DNA from: Cervus elaphus
Lineage: Eukaryota; Chordata; Mammalia; Artiodactyla; Cervidae
Assembly: GCF_910594005.1 (NCBI RefSeq)
Contig: NC_057832.1
Location: forward strand, 99,335,152 to 99,399,151
DNA: 64,000 nt
Reading direction: 5' to 3'
The notes under the pieces: generated by a model
Told to the model about the DNA's origin: nothing
Seen by the model: only the letters and a program-made list of their open reading frames with translations
Database searches by the model: none
Translations under genes and position numbers: made by a program
Shown: positions 38,950 through 51,362 of the stretch, one piece after another
Layout of the letters: each line of letters starts with the position of its first letter
How positions within the stretch are numbered: the stretch's first letter is position 1

Positions 38950-41135
38950 AATTTAATATTTTACTTACTCGGTTTGTTCTTTCTCCTTTTTTCTCCCCCC
39001 ATTTAACTTGTCCTTCCTAACAGTTTTTCTTTCTTAACATTTAGCAGGAAGTGTAGAAGTAACTTTTTAAGTGAAAACTCTTTTTAACTCAAGAAGGACA
39101 GACACTAAAATTGCCATCCTGGTAGCACCAGCTTTTCCAAAATGACACCTGATTTTTTTTTTAAGGCATTGCCAGGAATTGAGTATGTGTAATGTAACTG
39201 TAGGAAGAGCATTTTTTTTTCCCCCCTCAGGTATATACTTGTGTGCATCTGCCTTTCAAAGTTGACATTACCTGCTTCAGGTTAAAGAAAGACTTCTTTT
39301 CTTGACAGTTATAAAGTGTCTTCTTCAACAAAGCTTTTGTTGGGTAAAACTTGACTGATTCTACTCTTGGATCACTGTGCTTTGGGAAGCAAGTAGAACA
39401 GAAATTTTTACTACATTTGTGTCTATTGTTTCTGTGAAAGAGAAAAAGTGACTGGTCTAATGCCAGTTCCTTTTTAGGGCCTTCTACTGTATTGTAGAAT
39501 TAGAGAAGCAATTTTACTGCTTTCGGATATTTGTCTAACTATCTCCCCCAGTACATTCTGAGCATCTTTTGTGCAAAAACCACCTATATGTTGTGTGCTA
39601 ACCACTGCTAAGTAGTAGGGTTATTAAGTCAAAATACTATTCTTGGCCTCAAGGAGAGGGTAGGGAATGTAGATAGGAAAATAAATACGTCTAGTTTAGT
39701 ATGAGCACTACTAGAAGCAGGAATGTTTGCAGTTTGCAGAGGTCAGCATTAAAACTGAGGTCTGTCACCTTAGAAAAGGAGTTGGTTGTCCACCCAGGAT
39801 GCTTCACAATGTAGCAGAACGTTTGTGAGGTTTCCATGTTCCAGCTTTACAAATCTAGAAATTCATATTTTTAGTACACTTCACCTCTTAGGACTGGTTC
39901 ATTCACTTCTTAGGACTGGTCCATTCAAACCACACTCACCAGAGACTCATTTAAAACAAAGTAACTTCTAATTTTTGGTCAGAAGATAACATTCAATACA
40001 TGTCAATTTTAGGAGACTCTGGAACTTCTACATGGGAAGTCTAATCATAGTTAAAGGCCGTTTTTTAAGTTTGGAATCTTTTAGGTACTTGCTGCTCAAA
40101 CCCATCTATGACCAGAATCATTGACATCACCTAGGAGTTGTTAGAAATGCACAATCTCAGGCAATTTGGTTCATGCTAGTGTGTACCCACCAGAACCTTA
40201 GTTTTTTACTCATTGTTGAATAAGGTTGGCTTAGCAGTTGGCTTATTTCTTTTTCTCTTTTACGCAGTCTCAGAGTAGAGAGGCAAGAAAATCATTTTTT
40301 GTGGTAGGGTGGAAATTTATAATGAAACATTGTAAGACTTGCAATATTTGATAAACAGAGACAGAAGCTTAGATGGGCACTGATACACAAAGACACACAC
40401 ACACAGATTCCCCTATGTACATAGAACCCCCCAAGACCCCTCCACTCAGACACCCCTGCCCACACACACAAGGGTCTCCATAAAGTCCCGAACTTAGACC
40501 CACAGAGATACCCTGAAGCCTGCCCCAGCACAGAGAGAGATGCACACACTCCCAATAGGTAATGTGTGAAACTCAGATTTTTGTAGGACTTAAGTAGTGT
40601 TCTCCATAGTTATTTTGAAGAGATGGGATGAGTATACTCTCTAAGGTACTTTTAACTGAACCAGAAAATAAAGCAAAAATAGATTGGCTGCCACTGGGTC
40701 TATAGAACAGTGGGTGCTAAAGCCAGTTTTATTTGAATTCTTGTTTTTGGAACTACTTGTTCCTGGGCATCATTTTGAGCCTGATATACTTACTACATGC
40801 TTGGATGGAAGGAAAGTCGTTATGTTTCTCTCAGGAGCTTGCTTGCTAGATTGCTGGTTAAGCAGAGTTTCATGCTCAGTGCCCTGGATGCTATCTGAGT
40901 CACATAAGTCTGCCCAGGATGGGAAGATCCAGAAACACTGCACTATGTAGAAGGCTGTGAGTCTCTGCGGGTGTGTGGGACTGCAGAATGTAGGGTGCAG
41001 AGGAAAGATTATATTAAAACTAGAAAGAGGTGTCATTTGGGGGTTTATAACCTGTTGGATCATTCATGGTATAGGTTTGCATAAAGATCTGTGATGAAGC
41101 TTAATGACAAGAATGACTCAGGGGAATAATTTAGT
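38950..41135. other. intron sequence, mostly unique
   Basis: The largest stretch of the intron without young transposons. An L2/MIR-like piece may lie at 39545-39700 and a MER5-like piece at 40090-40165. A C/A-rich patch with short CACACA runs lies at 40385-40555. No exon recognised. Confidence 0.45.
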
Positions 41136-41402
41136 TCTAAGTTGTTCAGTCACTAAATCGTGTCCAGCTCTTTGTGACCCCCATGGACTGCAGCACACCA
41201 GGCTTCCCTGTCATTCACTGTCTCCCCTGGAGTTTGCTCAAACTCATGTCCATTGAGTTAGTGATGCCATCCAACCATCTCATCCTCTGTTGCCCCCTTC
41301 TCCTCCTGCCCTCAATCTTTCCCAGCATCAGTGTCTTTTCCAGTGAGTCAGCTCTTCACATCAGGTGGCCAAAGTATTAAAGCTTCAGCTTCAGCGTCAG
41401 TT
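41136..41402 (-). mobile_element. BovB 3' fragment
   Basis: Minus copy of the BovB 3' end (AGTTGTTCAGTCACTAAATC to CAGCTTCAGCGTCAGTTGT), 5'-truncated at about 265 bp. Confidence 0.88.
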
Positions 41403-42983
41403 GTAAATTAAAAGGTTTTAAAACTGTACAGATGTGGGCTGGAGTTTGCACAGTGTGTTGGTTGATAGATCATTGGTATCCGCGTCACCAGGGATTTGGC
41501 TTGGGTAGCACCTTGTTAGGTAAAAAGAGATTCAGTAGTACAATGTGTTTATGCCTAAACACTTAAAAGGTTGTGTCACACTGAGACAGTAAAGCACCGG
41601 AGAGACATTAGTAGAACAGTTTTACAAATGTGGGTTCCAAAAGGAGATAAATATTTTTTTTCCTGCTGCCTGGTACATGTGTATATATTCATTTGACCAA
41701 AAAACTCTTCAATTTTTTTTTCCCCCAAGCATATGGAAGAGTACTGAGAAAATTGTAGTCACTGCCCAATTTAACAAATGTTAGCATTTTGCAAAATTTT
41801 CTGTAGATTTTTTTTAAAGATATAAAACAATGTAGATAAAGTGGAAGACCCCCTTGTACCTCTTCTCTGTTCCTTTCCTTTCTTTCTTTCTTTTTCTCCC
41901 AACTCAGAGGTAGCTGCTGTTCAAACTTTGCTGTTTATAATTCTCCATCACATTTTAATACTTTTGCTTCATTTTGTTTATTAGTATAAATTGTATATCA
42001 ATAAAGGAAATATAGCATTGTTTTGTGTGTTTATAAATTTAATGTAGGTGATATTATAGATCAGATATTTTTCTGTAACCTACTTTTTTTCTCTCAACTT
42101 TGAGCTTTAACTAGTCTGGAACATGTAGATTTTCCAGGTGATTAATTTTAACTACTGTATAGTACTTTACTGTATGAAAATACCACTTTTTACCCATTCC
42201 TCTTTAGTGTTCCCTTTTTCTTCTTGCTGAGTTTTGAGCATTTGTAGTTGTGTTATGCACACTTCTTTATGAGCATTTTCTAGGGTGTATCCCTATATGC
42301 AAAATTGCTTAAAGTATATCTTAAATTGCTTTCTAAATTAGTTTTATTAACTCCTGTTTTCTGAATCCTTACTAATAAGTACAAACACTGAACTTCTGTT
42401 CAGCTTATCTTCCAATGTCTGGTAGTTGTGAAATGGAATCTCTGTTTGTTTTAATTTGCATTTCTTGGGTATAAGTGAGATTGGCATCTTTCATTATGTT
42501 TATAGTCCATTTGGATTTCCTTTTTTGTAAGTTATGGTCTGTATTTGTATATTTTCTGATTTTTTTTTTTTTTTTGAGATCTCTTTGGCTTTTATTACTG
42601 ATTTGTAAAAGTTCTTTTATGTGTTCATCCTAATCCTTTATTTTATCAGATATATGTGTTGCAGATATCTTCCAATCTGTGTCTTACTTTTTTTTTTCTT
42701 TATAACTTAGGACTTTTATACATAAGTTAAATTTTTTAATGTAAGTTGACCAGCTTTTTCTTTTCCCTCTGTGTAGTTTGTCCTTTTTGAGTTTGTTTTA
42801 GAAACTTCTCCATATTTCACATACTCTTCTCTGTAAGTGTTCTAACGTGTTTAGTTTGGATTTTTCACAATTTAGTCTGTCTGGAATTGATTTTTTGTTT
42901 ATAGTGTGAGATGGTGATCTATTTAATTTTATTTTTTCATATAGATAACCAGTTGTCCCAGCTCTGTTTGCTGATTAAGTCAC

Positions 42984-43034
42984 TATATTAAATATAGTTC
43001 CCTGTGCTGTACAGAGATATGTATAGCACAGGGA
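42984..43034. repeat. inverted repeat at L1 join
   Basis: ATAGTTCCCTGTGCTGTACA on the left and GTATAGCACAGGGAATA on the right are near-perfect inverted copies of the same L1 3'UTR motif, separated by a few bases. Confidence 0.75.
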
Positions 43035-43254
43035 ATATGACCTGAATACGACCTTGTTTTTCTACATCCTAACACATGGCATTATCAGTCTTTTTGATTG
43101 TAACCATTTTAGTGGTTATGTAGTGCTATTTTGTTATGGTTTGAGTTTGCATTTCCCCATGACTAGTGACACTGAGCATCTTTTCATGTCCGTATTAATC
43201 ATTTATATATCTGCATTGATGAAATGTCTATTCAGATCGTTTGACTTGTTTTTT

Positions 43255-43375
43255 TTTTAACTTTCTGGCTACACCACATGCATGTGTGATCTTAGTTCCC
43301 CCACTAGAGATCAAACCCATGCCCCCTGCGGTGGAAACGTGGAGTCTTAACTGCTGGACCACCAGGGAAGTCCTG
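43255..43375 (-). mobile_element. CHR SINE nested in L1
   Basis: Complement of CHR (GATCTTAGTTCCCCCACTAG to GGACCACCAGGGAAGTCC). Confidence 0.85.
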
Positions 43376-43686
43376 TCCATTTTTAAATTGGTTTGTTTTC
43401 TTATTAAGTTGTAATAAGTTGTAAGAATTCTTTCAGTATTCTGAATATAAATCCTTTATCAGTACATGGTTTGCAAATATTTTCTCCTAGATTGTGAGTT
43501 GTCTTTTTCCTAATGTTGTATTTTGAAGAGCTAATATTTTAAATTTTAATGAAGTCCAATGTCAATCTCTTTTTAAAGAGATTATGCTTTTGGTGTTATA
43601 GCTAAGAAATTAGTAACTCAGGATCACAAAAATATTTGTAGTTTTGTAGTTTTAGATTTTTTATTTAGTTCTGTGACCAATTCTGA

Positions 43687-43903
43687 AGAACCGACTCATT
43701 TGAAAAAACCCTGATGCTGGGAACGATTGAAGGTGGGAGAAGGGGATGACAGAGGATGAGATGTTTGGATGGCATCACCGACTCAATGGACATGAGTTTG
43801 AGTAAGCTCTGGGAGTTGGTGATGGACAGGGAAGCCTGTGGCGTGCTACAATCCACGGGGTCACAAAGAGTCAGACATGACTGAGCAACTGAACTGAACT
43901 GAA
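43687..43903 (+). mobile_element. BovB 3' fragment with 16-bp TSD
   Basis: Short sense BovB 3' end finishing in GAACTGAACTGAA units. CTGTGACCAATTCTGA (43671-43686) and CTGTGACCCATTCTGA (43904-43919) are the duplication, inside an older L1. Confidence 0.92.
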
Positions 43904-44589
43904 CTGTGACCCATTCTGAGTTGACTTTATTGTATGGGGTGACTTATGGCCTTAATCTTTTTTCCTTCATATGGATATACAGTTGTCTCAGTGCCATTTG
44001 TTGAAAAGACTATTCTTTCCCTGTTGAATTGTCTTGACCCCATTGTTGAAAATTAGTTGTTTGTAGATGTGTGGGTTTATTTCTGGATTCTGGATTCTGT
44101 TCCAATGATTTACTTATTTATGCTGATGTGAATACTATACTTTATTGATTACTGTAGCTTTATAGTAAGTATTGGAATTGGGTACTATTTTGTTCATCTT
44201 TTTCAACATTATTTTGGTTTTTGTAGGTCCTTTAAATTTTCATATAAATTTAGGATAAGCTTGTCACTTTCTGTGAGAAAGCTTGCCAGAATTTCAATAG
44301 GGATTGTGTTGAATCTATAGGTCATTTTTGGAGAATTCTCATTGTAATGATATTGTGATTTCCAACCCGTGAATGTGAAACAACTCTCCATTTTTTAAGC
44401 TGTTTACTAATTGCTCTTGGCAGTGTTTTGTACTTTACAGTGTACAGGCTTGGTACTACTTTAATTAAATTTTTTTAAGGTTTTTTTTTTTTTTGGATGC
44501 TATTATGAGTGGAATTGTTTTCTTAATTTTATTTTCAGATTTTTTATTACTAGTATATAAAATATAATTGATTTTTAATTTTTATTTGT

Positions 44590-44702
44590 TGGTTTGTTTA
44601 TTTTTGGGTACACACAGGGGCTTGTGGGATTATAGTTCTCTGACCAAGGGTTGAACCCAGGTGTGGCAGTGAAAGCACCAGGACCTAATCACTGGACTGC
44701 CA
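44590..44702 (-). mobile_element. CHR SINE nested in L1
   Basis: Complement of CHR (GGGGCTTGTGGGATTATAGT to TCACTGGACTGCCATAACAG), diverged at the head. Confidence 0.75.
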
Positions 44703-45044
44703 TAACAGTTTTAAAGTATGCAGTTCATTGACATTAAGTACAGTTACAATGTTCTAGAACTATTATCACTATCTATACCCCAAACTTTGTCATTCCCAAC
44801 AAAAACTCTGTACCCCATTAAACAATAACTCCCTTTTAACTCCTCTTCTTAGCCCCTGTCTCAATGAATTTGCCTTTCGGTACCTCATATAAGTAGAATC
44901 TTACAATACTTATCCTTTTGTATATAACTTATTTTACTTAGTATAATGCTTTTCAGATCCATCCATGTTGTAACATATATCTAGATTTCATTCCTTTTTT
45001 TTTTTTTAACATTGTCGTTCTTTTTTTTGAAAAATAAAAAAAAT

Positions 45045-45158
45045 TTTTTCGCTGTACCATGTGGCTTGCAGTATCTTAGTTCCCAGAACAGGGATTGAAC
45101 CCATGCCCTTGGCAGTGAAAATGCAGAGTCCTAACCACTGGACAACCAGACATTTCCC
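45045..45158 (-). mobile_element. CHR SINE nested in L1
   Basis: Complement of CHR (CTGTACCATGTGGCTTGCAG to CACTGGACAACCAGACATTTCC). TTCATTCCTTTTTT-like sequence on both sides suggests the target site. Confidence 0.75.
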
Positions 45159-45246
45159 TTCATTCTTTTTTAATGCTAAATAATAATATTCCATTGTATC
45201 TATATACTTTTTTTTTTTTTTAGCCCATCCTCTGTTGATGGGCATT

Positions 45247-45394
45247 TGTGTTGTTTCTCCCTTTTGACTGTTATAATACTGCTATGAACATGGGTATATA
45301 AATATCTATTTGAATCCCTGTGTGTTGTTTCTCCCTTTTGACTGTTATAATACTGCTATGAACATGGATATATAAATATCTATTTGAATCCCTG
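45247..45394. repeat. 74-bp tandem duplication
   Basis: Units 45247-45320 and 45321-45394 differ at a single base (GGGTATAT versus GGATATAT), so the duplication is recent relative to the old L1 it lies in. Confidence 0.93.
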
Positions 45395-45699
45395 TTTTCA
45401 ATTTGGTATATATTTAATTGAATTTTGTACTCTGCAGCCTTGCTAAACTTGTTTATTACTCTACTCGTTTTACTACTACTCATATTACTCTACTAGATTT
45501 TTAAATATTTTCTACATACAGACTTCTGTCATCTACAAATGACTTCTTTACTTCTTGTTTTCTAGTGTTAATACCTTTTATTTCTTGTTCTTGCCAAATT
45601 GCACTTCCTAGAGCCTCCTGTACAGTGTTGAAATAGAAATGGTGACAGCTGACATATTTACCTTGTTCCCAATCTTAAAGGAAAAGTATTTATTCTTTT

Positions 45700-47375
45700 G
45701 GGCTTCCCAAGTGGTCCTCAGCTGGAATTCCATCACCTCCATTAGCTTTGTAGTGATGCTTCCTAAAGCCTACTTGACTTCACACTCCAGGATGTCTGGC
45801 TTGTAGGTGAGTGATGACACCATCGTGGTTATCCAGGTCATTGAGATTTTTTTTGTATACGTCAGTTTTTATTATAATCCCAAAGAAGGGCAATGCCAAA
45901 GAATGTTCAAACTGCTGCACAATTGCATTCATTTCACATGCTAGCAAAGTAATACTCAAAATCCTTCAAGCTAGGTTTCAACAGTATGTGAACCAAGAGC
46001 TTCCAGATGTACAAGCTGGATTTAGAAAAGGCAGAGGAACCAGAGATCAATGCCAACATCTGTTGGATCATAGAAAAAGCAAGAGAATTCCAGAAAAACA
46101 TCTACTTCTGCTTCATTGACTACGCTAAAGCCTTTGACTGTGTAGATCACAATAAACTGTGGAAAATTCTTAAAGAGGTGGGAATACCAGATCACCTTAC
46201 TGCCTCCTGAGAAACCTGTATGCAGGTCAGGAAGCAGTAGTTAGAACTGGACATGGAACAATGGACTGTTTCAGAATTAGGAAAGGAGTACGTCAAGGCT
46301 GAAAATTGTCACCCTGCTTATTTAACTTAAATGCAGAGTACATCATGTGAAATGCCAGGCTGGATGATGGTATCAAGATTGCCAGGAGAAATATCAATAA
46401 CCTCAGATGCAGATGACATCACCCTTGTGGCAGAGAGTGAAGAGGAACTAAAGAGCCTCTTGATGAAGCTGAAAGAGGAGAGTGAAAAAGCTGGCTTGAA
46501 ACTCAATATTCAGAAAACTAATATGTCATCTGGTTCCATCACTTCATGGCAAATGGATGGGGGAACAATGCAAACAGTGACAGACTTTATTTTCTTGGGC
46601 TCCAAAATCATTGTGGACAGTGGCTGCAGCCATGAAATTAAAAGGCGCTGCTCCTTAGAAGAAAAACATGACAAATGTAGACAGTGTATTAAAAAGCAGA
46701 AACATTACTTAACCAACACAGGTCCATCTAGTCAAAGCTATGGTTTTTCCAGTAGTCATGTATGGATGTGAGAGTTGGACTATAAAGAAAGCTGAGTGCC
46801 AAAGATTTGATGCTTTTGAACTATGGTGTTGGAGAAGACTCTTGGAAGGCCCTTGGACAGCAAGGAGATCAAACCAGTCAATCCTCAAGGAAATCAGTCC
46901 TGAATATTCATTAGAAGGACTGATGTTGAAGCTAAAGCTCCAATACTTGGCCACCTGATGCGAAGAACTGACTTATTGGAAAAGACCCTGATGCTGGGAA
47001 AGATTGAAGGCAGAATGTCAGAGGGTGAGATGGTTGGATGGCATCACTTACTCAATGGACATTAGTTTGAGCAAGCTCCAGGAGATGGTGACAGACAGGG
47101 AGGCCTGGCGTGCTGCAGTCCACGGGGCTGCAAAGAGTTGGGCACGACTGAGGGAACTGAACAACAGCATCAAGTGGCCCTAGTAAAGAACCCGCCTGCC
47201 AATACAGGAGACATAGGAGACGCTGGTTTGCTCCCTGGGTTGGGAAGACCCCCTAGAGTAGGAATGGCAACCCACTCCAGTATTCTTACCAGGAAAATCC
47301 CATGGATAGAGAAGCATGGCTGGCTACAGTCCATGGAATTGCAAAGAGCTGGGCACAACTGAGTGACTGAGCACA
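45700..47375 (+). mobile_element. Bov-tA SINE split by a BovB insertion
   Basis: The SINE head GGGCTTCCCAAGTGGTCCT starts at 45700, and the SINE resumes at 47171 (CAAGTGGCCCTAGTAAAGAA), continuing to the tail near 47375. Between lies BovB with an 11-bp target duplication CAAGTGGYCCT (45708-45718, 47171-47181). Confidence 0.85.
45719..47170 (+). mobile_element. 5'-inverted BovB LINE with RT remnants
   Basis: From 45719 to about 45855 the BovB text is in antisense; from about 45856 to the 3' end near 47170 it is in sense. The sense part keeps broken reverse transcriptase pieces (46007-46210 with FIDYAKAFDCVDHNKLWKIL; 46331-46771 with a decayed ADDITLVAESEEE box). Stops and frameshifts prevent function. 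The inversion at the 5' end is the signature of twin priming. Confidence 0.85.
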
Positions 47376-47379
47376 GTGT

Positions 47380-47470
47380 GATGACAACGTTTAGCTTTTT
47401 ACTATTAAGTGTGATGTTAGCTGGTAGTTGGTAGATTCTTGGGTTGACTAAGAAAAATTGCATGACCTAA
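47380..47470 (-). mobile_element. L1 fragment, minus (continuation)
   Basis: AGCTTTTTACTATTAAGTGT and TGATGTTAGCTGG continue the reversed L1 that was broken at 45700. Confidence 0.6.
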
Positions 47471-47559
47471 TAGTTGAAGATTTTATGAGGATGATTTGCC
47501 CAGAAGACAGTCTCTCAGATAGCTCTGAGGGACTGTTCTGAAGAAGAGGTAAGGGAGAA

Positions 47560-48010
47560 GCCAGGATACACAGTAAATCCCCTATGTATGAACAAATTCT
47601 GTTCTCAGAATGCATTTTTAAATCCAGTTTGTAAGTCCAAGAAAGTTAGCCTAGGTACCTAACTTACACAATTGGTTATATATTGTACTGTAATAGGTTT
47701 GTAATACTTTTTACACAAATAATACATAAAAAAAAATAAAGGGAACGTTTTTAATCTTACAGTGTAGTACCTTGAAAAGTACAGTAGGAGAGTATAGCAG
47801 CTGGCATACAGGGGCTGGCATCGAGCGAACAGGCAAGAAGACTGAAGGAGGAAGAGCTGACGGATCCTCAGCTATAGCATACTGAGGACAAGCCGCAATT
47901 TCACTCAGGCCTCACATTGATGGAATGCATGTTCGCACCTTTGAGAGTTGTAGGGGGCTTAATGTATTAGGAGTTTTTGCAACAAAGACCAGGTAGTGAA
48001 ACATCAAAAA
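47560..48010. repeat. DNA-transposon-like repeat (Tigger type?)
   Basis: Sequence such as ACAGTAAATCCCCTATGTAT, AGCCTAGGTACCTAACTTAC and GGGGCTGGCATCGAGCGAAC resembles a mammalian mariner/Tigger-type repeat I remember imperfectly. Confidence 0.35.
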
Positions 48011-48225
48011 ATTGCCATCAATTAAAGAAAGACAGTTATCTCAAGTTAATGAATTTAGCAGTTTTCTACTTATAGGTAGATAGATAGAAGAGTCTGGGCC
48101 CATTGAAATCATTCCTTTGATATGCCCCTTAGCTATCTAGGGCCAGTATCTTGTTCTTTCTCATCCTGAGCCCCTTCAGGATGCACCATTGCGGGTGGCT
48201 TTGGTGGCTAAAGGCATGGAAAGAA

Positions 48226-48434
48226 AGAAAGTGTGAGTCCCTCAGTCATGTCTGACTCTTTGCCACCCCATGAACTGTAGTCCAGCAGGCTCCTCTGTTC
48301 TTGGAATTTTCTAGGCAAGAATACTGGAGTAGCTTGCCATTCCCTTCTCCAGGGGATCTTCCCAACCCAGGAATTGAACCTGGGTCTCCTGCATTGCAGG
48401 CAGACTCTTAACCAGCTGAGCCACTGGGGAAGCA
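48226..48434 (-). mobile_element. Bov-tA SINE
   Basis: Near full length minus copy with a GAAA-rich left edge, to head GCTGAGCCACTGGGGAAGC. Confidence 0.88.
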
Positions 48435-48726
48435 CTGGAGTTCCCTCAGGGCTCACTGTGGGGTGCTGCAACATCCTTTGTTGACTGATTTGGGAGACAA
48501 CATTTTTCATTCACAAGGGCCTGGCTGGAAGTGATCTTCCTTATTTACCTGTGAGCCTGGAAACTCTTGTTTGCCAGGTACAGGCTGGTTTTCCCAAGAA
48601 GGCTTTGTGAGTATTGGCACCAAAAAGTCAACCTTAGTTCCATAAAACTGTCTAACTGTATCTGATATTATGCATCTTGTGACCTGTTACAAGGAGAACA
48701 GGTTCTTATTTAACGTATTAAAACAA

Positions 48727-48948
48727 CTATGTGCTAAGTCGCTTCAGTTGTATCCAACACTTTGAGACCCTATGAACCATAACCCCCAGGCTCCTCTGTC
48801 CATGGGATTCTCCAGGCAAGAATACTGGAGTGGGTTGCCATGCCCTCCTCCAGGGGAGAAACCTGTGTCTGACCCAGGGATCGAACCTGTGTCTCTTAGG
48901 TCTCCTGTATCGGTGGATTCTTTATCCCTGGCACTACCTGGGAAGCCC
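48727..48948 (-). mobile_element. Bov-tA SINE, variant
   Basis: Minus copy with the tail GTGCTAAGTCGCTTCAGTTG and a small internal rearrangement (GAGAAACCTGTGTCTGACCC before the usual B-box region), ending CACTACCTGGGAAGCCC. Confidence 0.87.
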
Positions 48949-48999
48949 ATAAATAGCTATATTGCCATGAAAATAAGAACACTTAAAAAGTGTCCCAAA

Positions 49000-50580
49000 T
49001 TCTGGAGGAATCACGTAGGAGAAAATAAAACTGTTACATTTTTATTTACCAAGGTATAATTATTAAGTTGCTCTTATAGATAGCTTAAGAGAAAAGGGAA
49101 AGGAGTTTCTTATGTCTGAAGAGCAGAACATTAAAGAGCCAGCAAAATTTCAAACAAGAAGGCCATAAAAAGTCATAATTCTTCATCAGTTCCTTCAGTC
49201 CCATGTGATTAATTCTTGTTCTGCTTGATCTTGGATTAGCAGTTTCAAACATTTTCAGAGAAGAATCTGAGTAAAACAAAAACTATCTGCATAACAAAAC
49301 ATTTTGAAGTTAAGATTTGATGAGAGTTCATTTGATAAGGAAATTTGGATATTTCTATAGCATACAACATTTTGGCATAAGAATAAGACAGTGAAGGTAT
49401 TGACAGATTTCTGTGAACTCCATGCAGTTTCTGGAACACCTACATTATTAACCTGCGTGCGTGCAAGGCTAACTCTTTGTAAGAGCATGGAGTATAGCCT
49501 GCCAGGCTCCTCTGTTCATGGTTACCCATAAAAATATAACTTAGGGAAGCTGAAGCATCCCTTTTTATGTGACAGCATTTTGTATGCAACTTAATGTATC
49601 AAATAAAGGAAATTATTATTTTTAACATTTCTTTCCACAAGGTTGAAGAACAGATCTTTTCTTTTTTTTCCCTAGTAGCCCTCCATGTGTCTACTGCAGG
49701 GGACACAGGTTCAGTCCCTGGTCAGAGAAGTTCCATATGCCGCATGTTACGGCCAAAAAAGAGAAAAGACTTCATTTAGAATTGATTTTAGGAAGTTTGT
49801 CACAAATCTTGAAAAGTCTGAACATTTGATAGGGTCAGGTCACTGTAAAAGAATACTTAGTTGTCCTTTTAACCAAAGTGATAATAAAAGATTTTAAAGG
49901 CAAATATGAGAAGTAATATATCTGTAAAAGAAAAGAAAAAAAAAACTTTAACTTGTTCAGTATTGTGAAGATTTTTTTTTTTAAGTGGTCAAAGATATGA
50001 TAAAGATGAAATGAAATACAGGATACTATTTTGATAAGATGTAAAACTTTTGTTTCTAGCAGGTTACTTAAAAAGTAAAGAAAAACCATAGTTTCTTAAT
50101 AAAAGCAGCTAGTAATCCATTAAAACGTTGTCATTCTAGTTTTGCATTAATTCACTTTTTATGGCAAGACTCATTTTTGTTTTTTTTTTTAACTGATGAA
50201 TAAATCCTTTCAATCTTAGCAGTTTGAGCACAGAAATTTCTTTTCCACAAACGTTCTGCATGTGATAAAGCACGTGTTTACATTTTAAAATTTACATTTA
50301 CATTTTAGTTTTTTGGTTCATCTATCTTTTTCTGGAACAACCAGATGTTCTAGTTTTAGACAAAACTCTCTTTTTCACTAATAAAAACACATCTTTCATA
50401 CCTTTCCTTGTCAAAAACACATCTTACTTTGCTTACATATTTTATATACAGAGTTTTTTAAAACTCTTCGTCCTAGTAGCCTCATTTCCACATATTCATT
50501 ATAGTTTTTAATCATTAGTAACCTTTTACTAATGGTTAAGTAATCATTAGTTCTTTGGTTAAATAATCATTAGTTATTTG
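49000..50580. other. intron sequence with SINE scraps
   Basis: No exon seen. A diverged Bov-tA piece lies at about 49450-49520 and a CHR piece at 49673-49765 (sense, GGTTCAGTCCCTGGTCAGAG). The rest is AT-rich unassigned sequence. Confidence 0.45.
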
Positions 50581-50581
50581 G

Positions 50582-51362
50582 CAGAAAAAGAAGAGGAACT
50601 TAAGAGCCTTTTAATGAAGGTGAAAGAGGAGAGTGAAAAAGCTGGCTTAAAACTCAACATTCAGGAAACTAATATCATGGCATCCGGTCCCATCATTTCA
50701 TGGCAAATAGATGAAGTGAAGGGGAAACAATGGAAGCAGTGACAGACTTTATTTTCTTGGGCTCCAAAATCAGATGGTGACTGCATGCAGATGGTGCTCC
50801 ATGCAGATGGTGACTGCAGCCATGAAATTAAAGCACACTTGCTCCTTGCAAGAAAAGCCATGACAAACTTAGACAGTGTATTAAAAAGCAGAAACATTAC
50901 TTAGCCAACAAATGTCTGCATAGTCAAAAGTTATGGTTTTTCCAGTAGTCATGTATGGATGTGAGAGTTGGACCATAAAAAAAGCTGAGCGCTGAAGAAT
51001 TGATGCTTTTGAACTGTGGTGTTGGAGAAGACTCTTGAGAGTCCCTTGGACTGCCAGGAGATCCAACCAGTTCATCCTAAAGGAAATCAGTCCTGAATAT
51101 TCGTTGGAAGGACTGATCCTGAAGCTGAAACTCCAATACTTTGGCCCCCTGATGCGAAGAACTGACTCATTTGAAAAGACCCTGATGCTGGGAAAGATTG
51201 AAGAGGGGAGGAGAAGGGGATGACAGAGGATGAGATGGTTGGATGGCATCACTGACTTGATGGACATGAGCAAGCTCTGGGAATTGGTGATGGACAGGGA
51301 AGCCTGGTGTGCTACAGTCCATGGGGTTGCAGAGAGTCAGACATGACTGAGCAACTGAACTG
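50582..51362 (+). mobile_element. BovB LINE 3' copy
   Basis: Sense, 5'-truncated just after the RT catalytic box (starts in GAAAAAGAAGAGGAACTTAA), ends GACTGAGCAACTGAACTGAC. Has a small internal duplication of CAGATGGTGACTGCA near 50772-50816. Confidence 0.9.

Larger units (their letters stand above)
41690..43670 (-). mobile_element. L1 LINE pieces, minus, rearranged
   Basis: Reversed L1 sequence of more than one age, including an inverted join near 42985-43030 and a CHR insertion at 43255. No open reading frame survives. Confidence 0.6.
43920..45699 (-). mobile_element. L1 ORF2 region, minus
   Basis: Long reversed L1 with ORF2-derived stretches (around 43920-44440 and 45400-45700), interrupted by CHR copies at 44590 and 45045 and carrying a 74-bp tandem duplication at 45247. 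All frames are broken. Confidence 0.7.
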
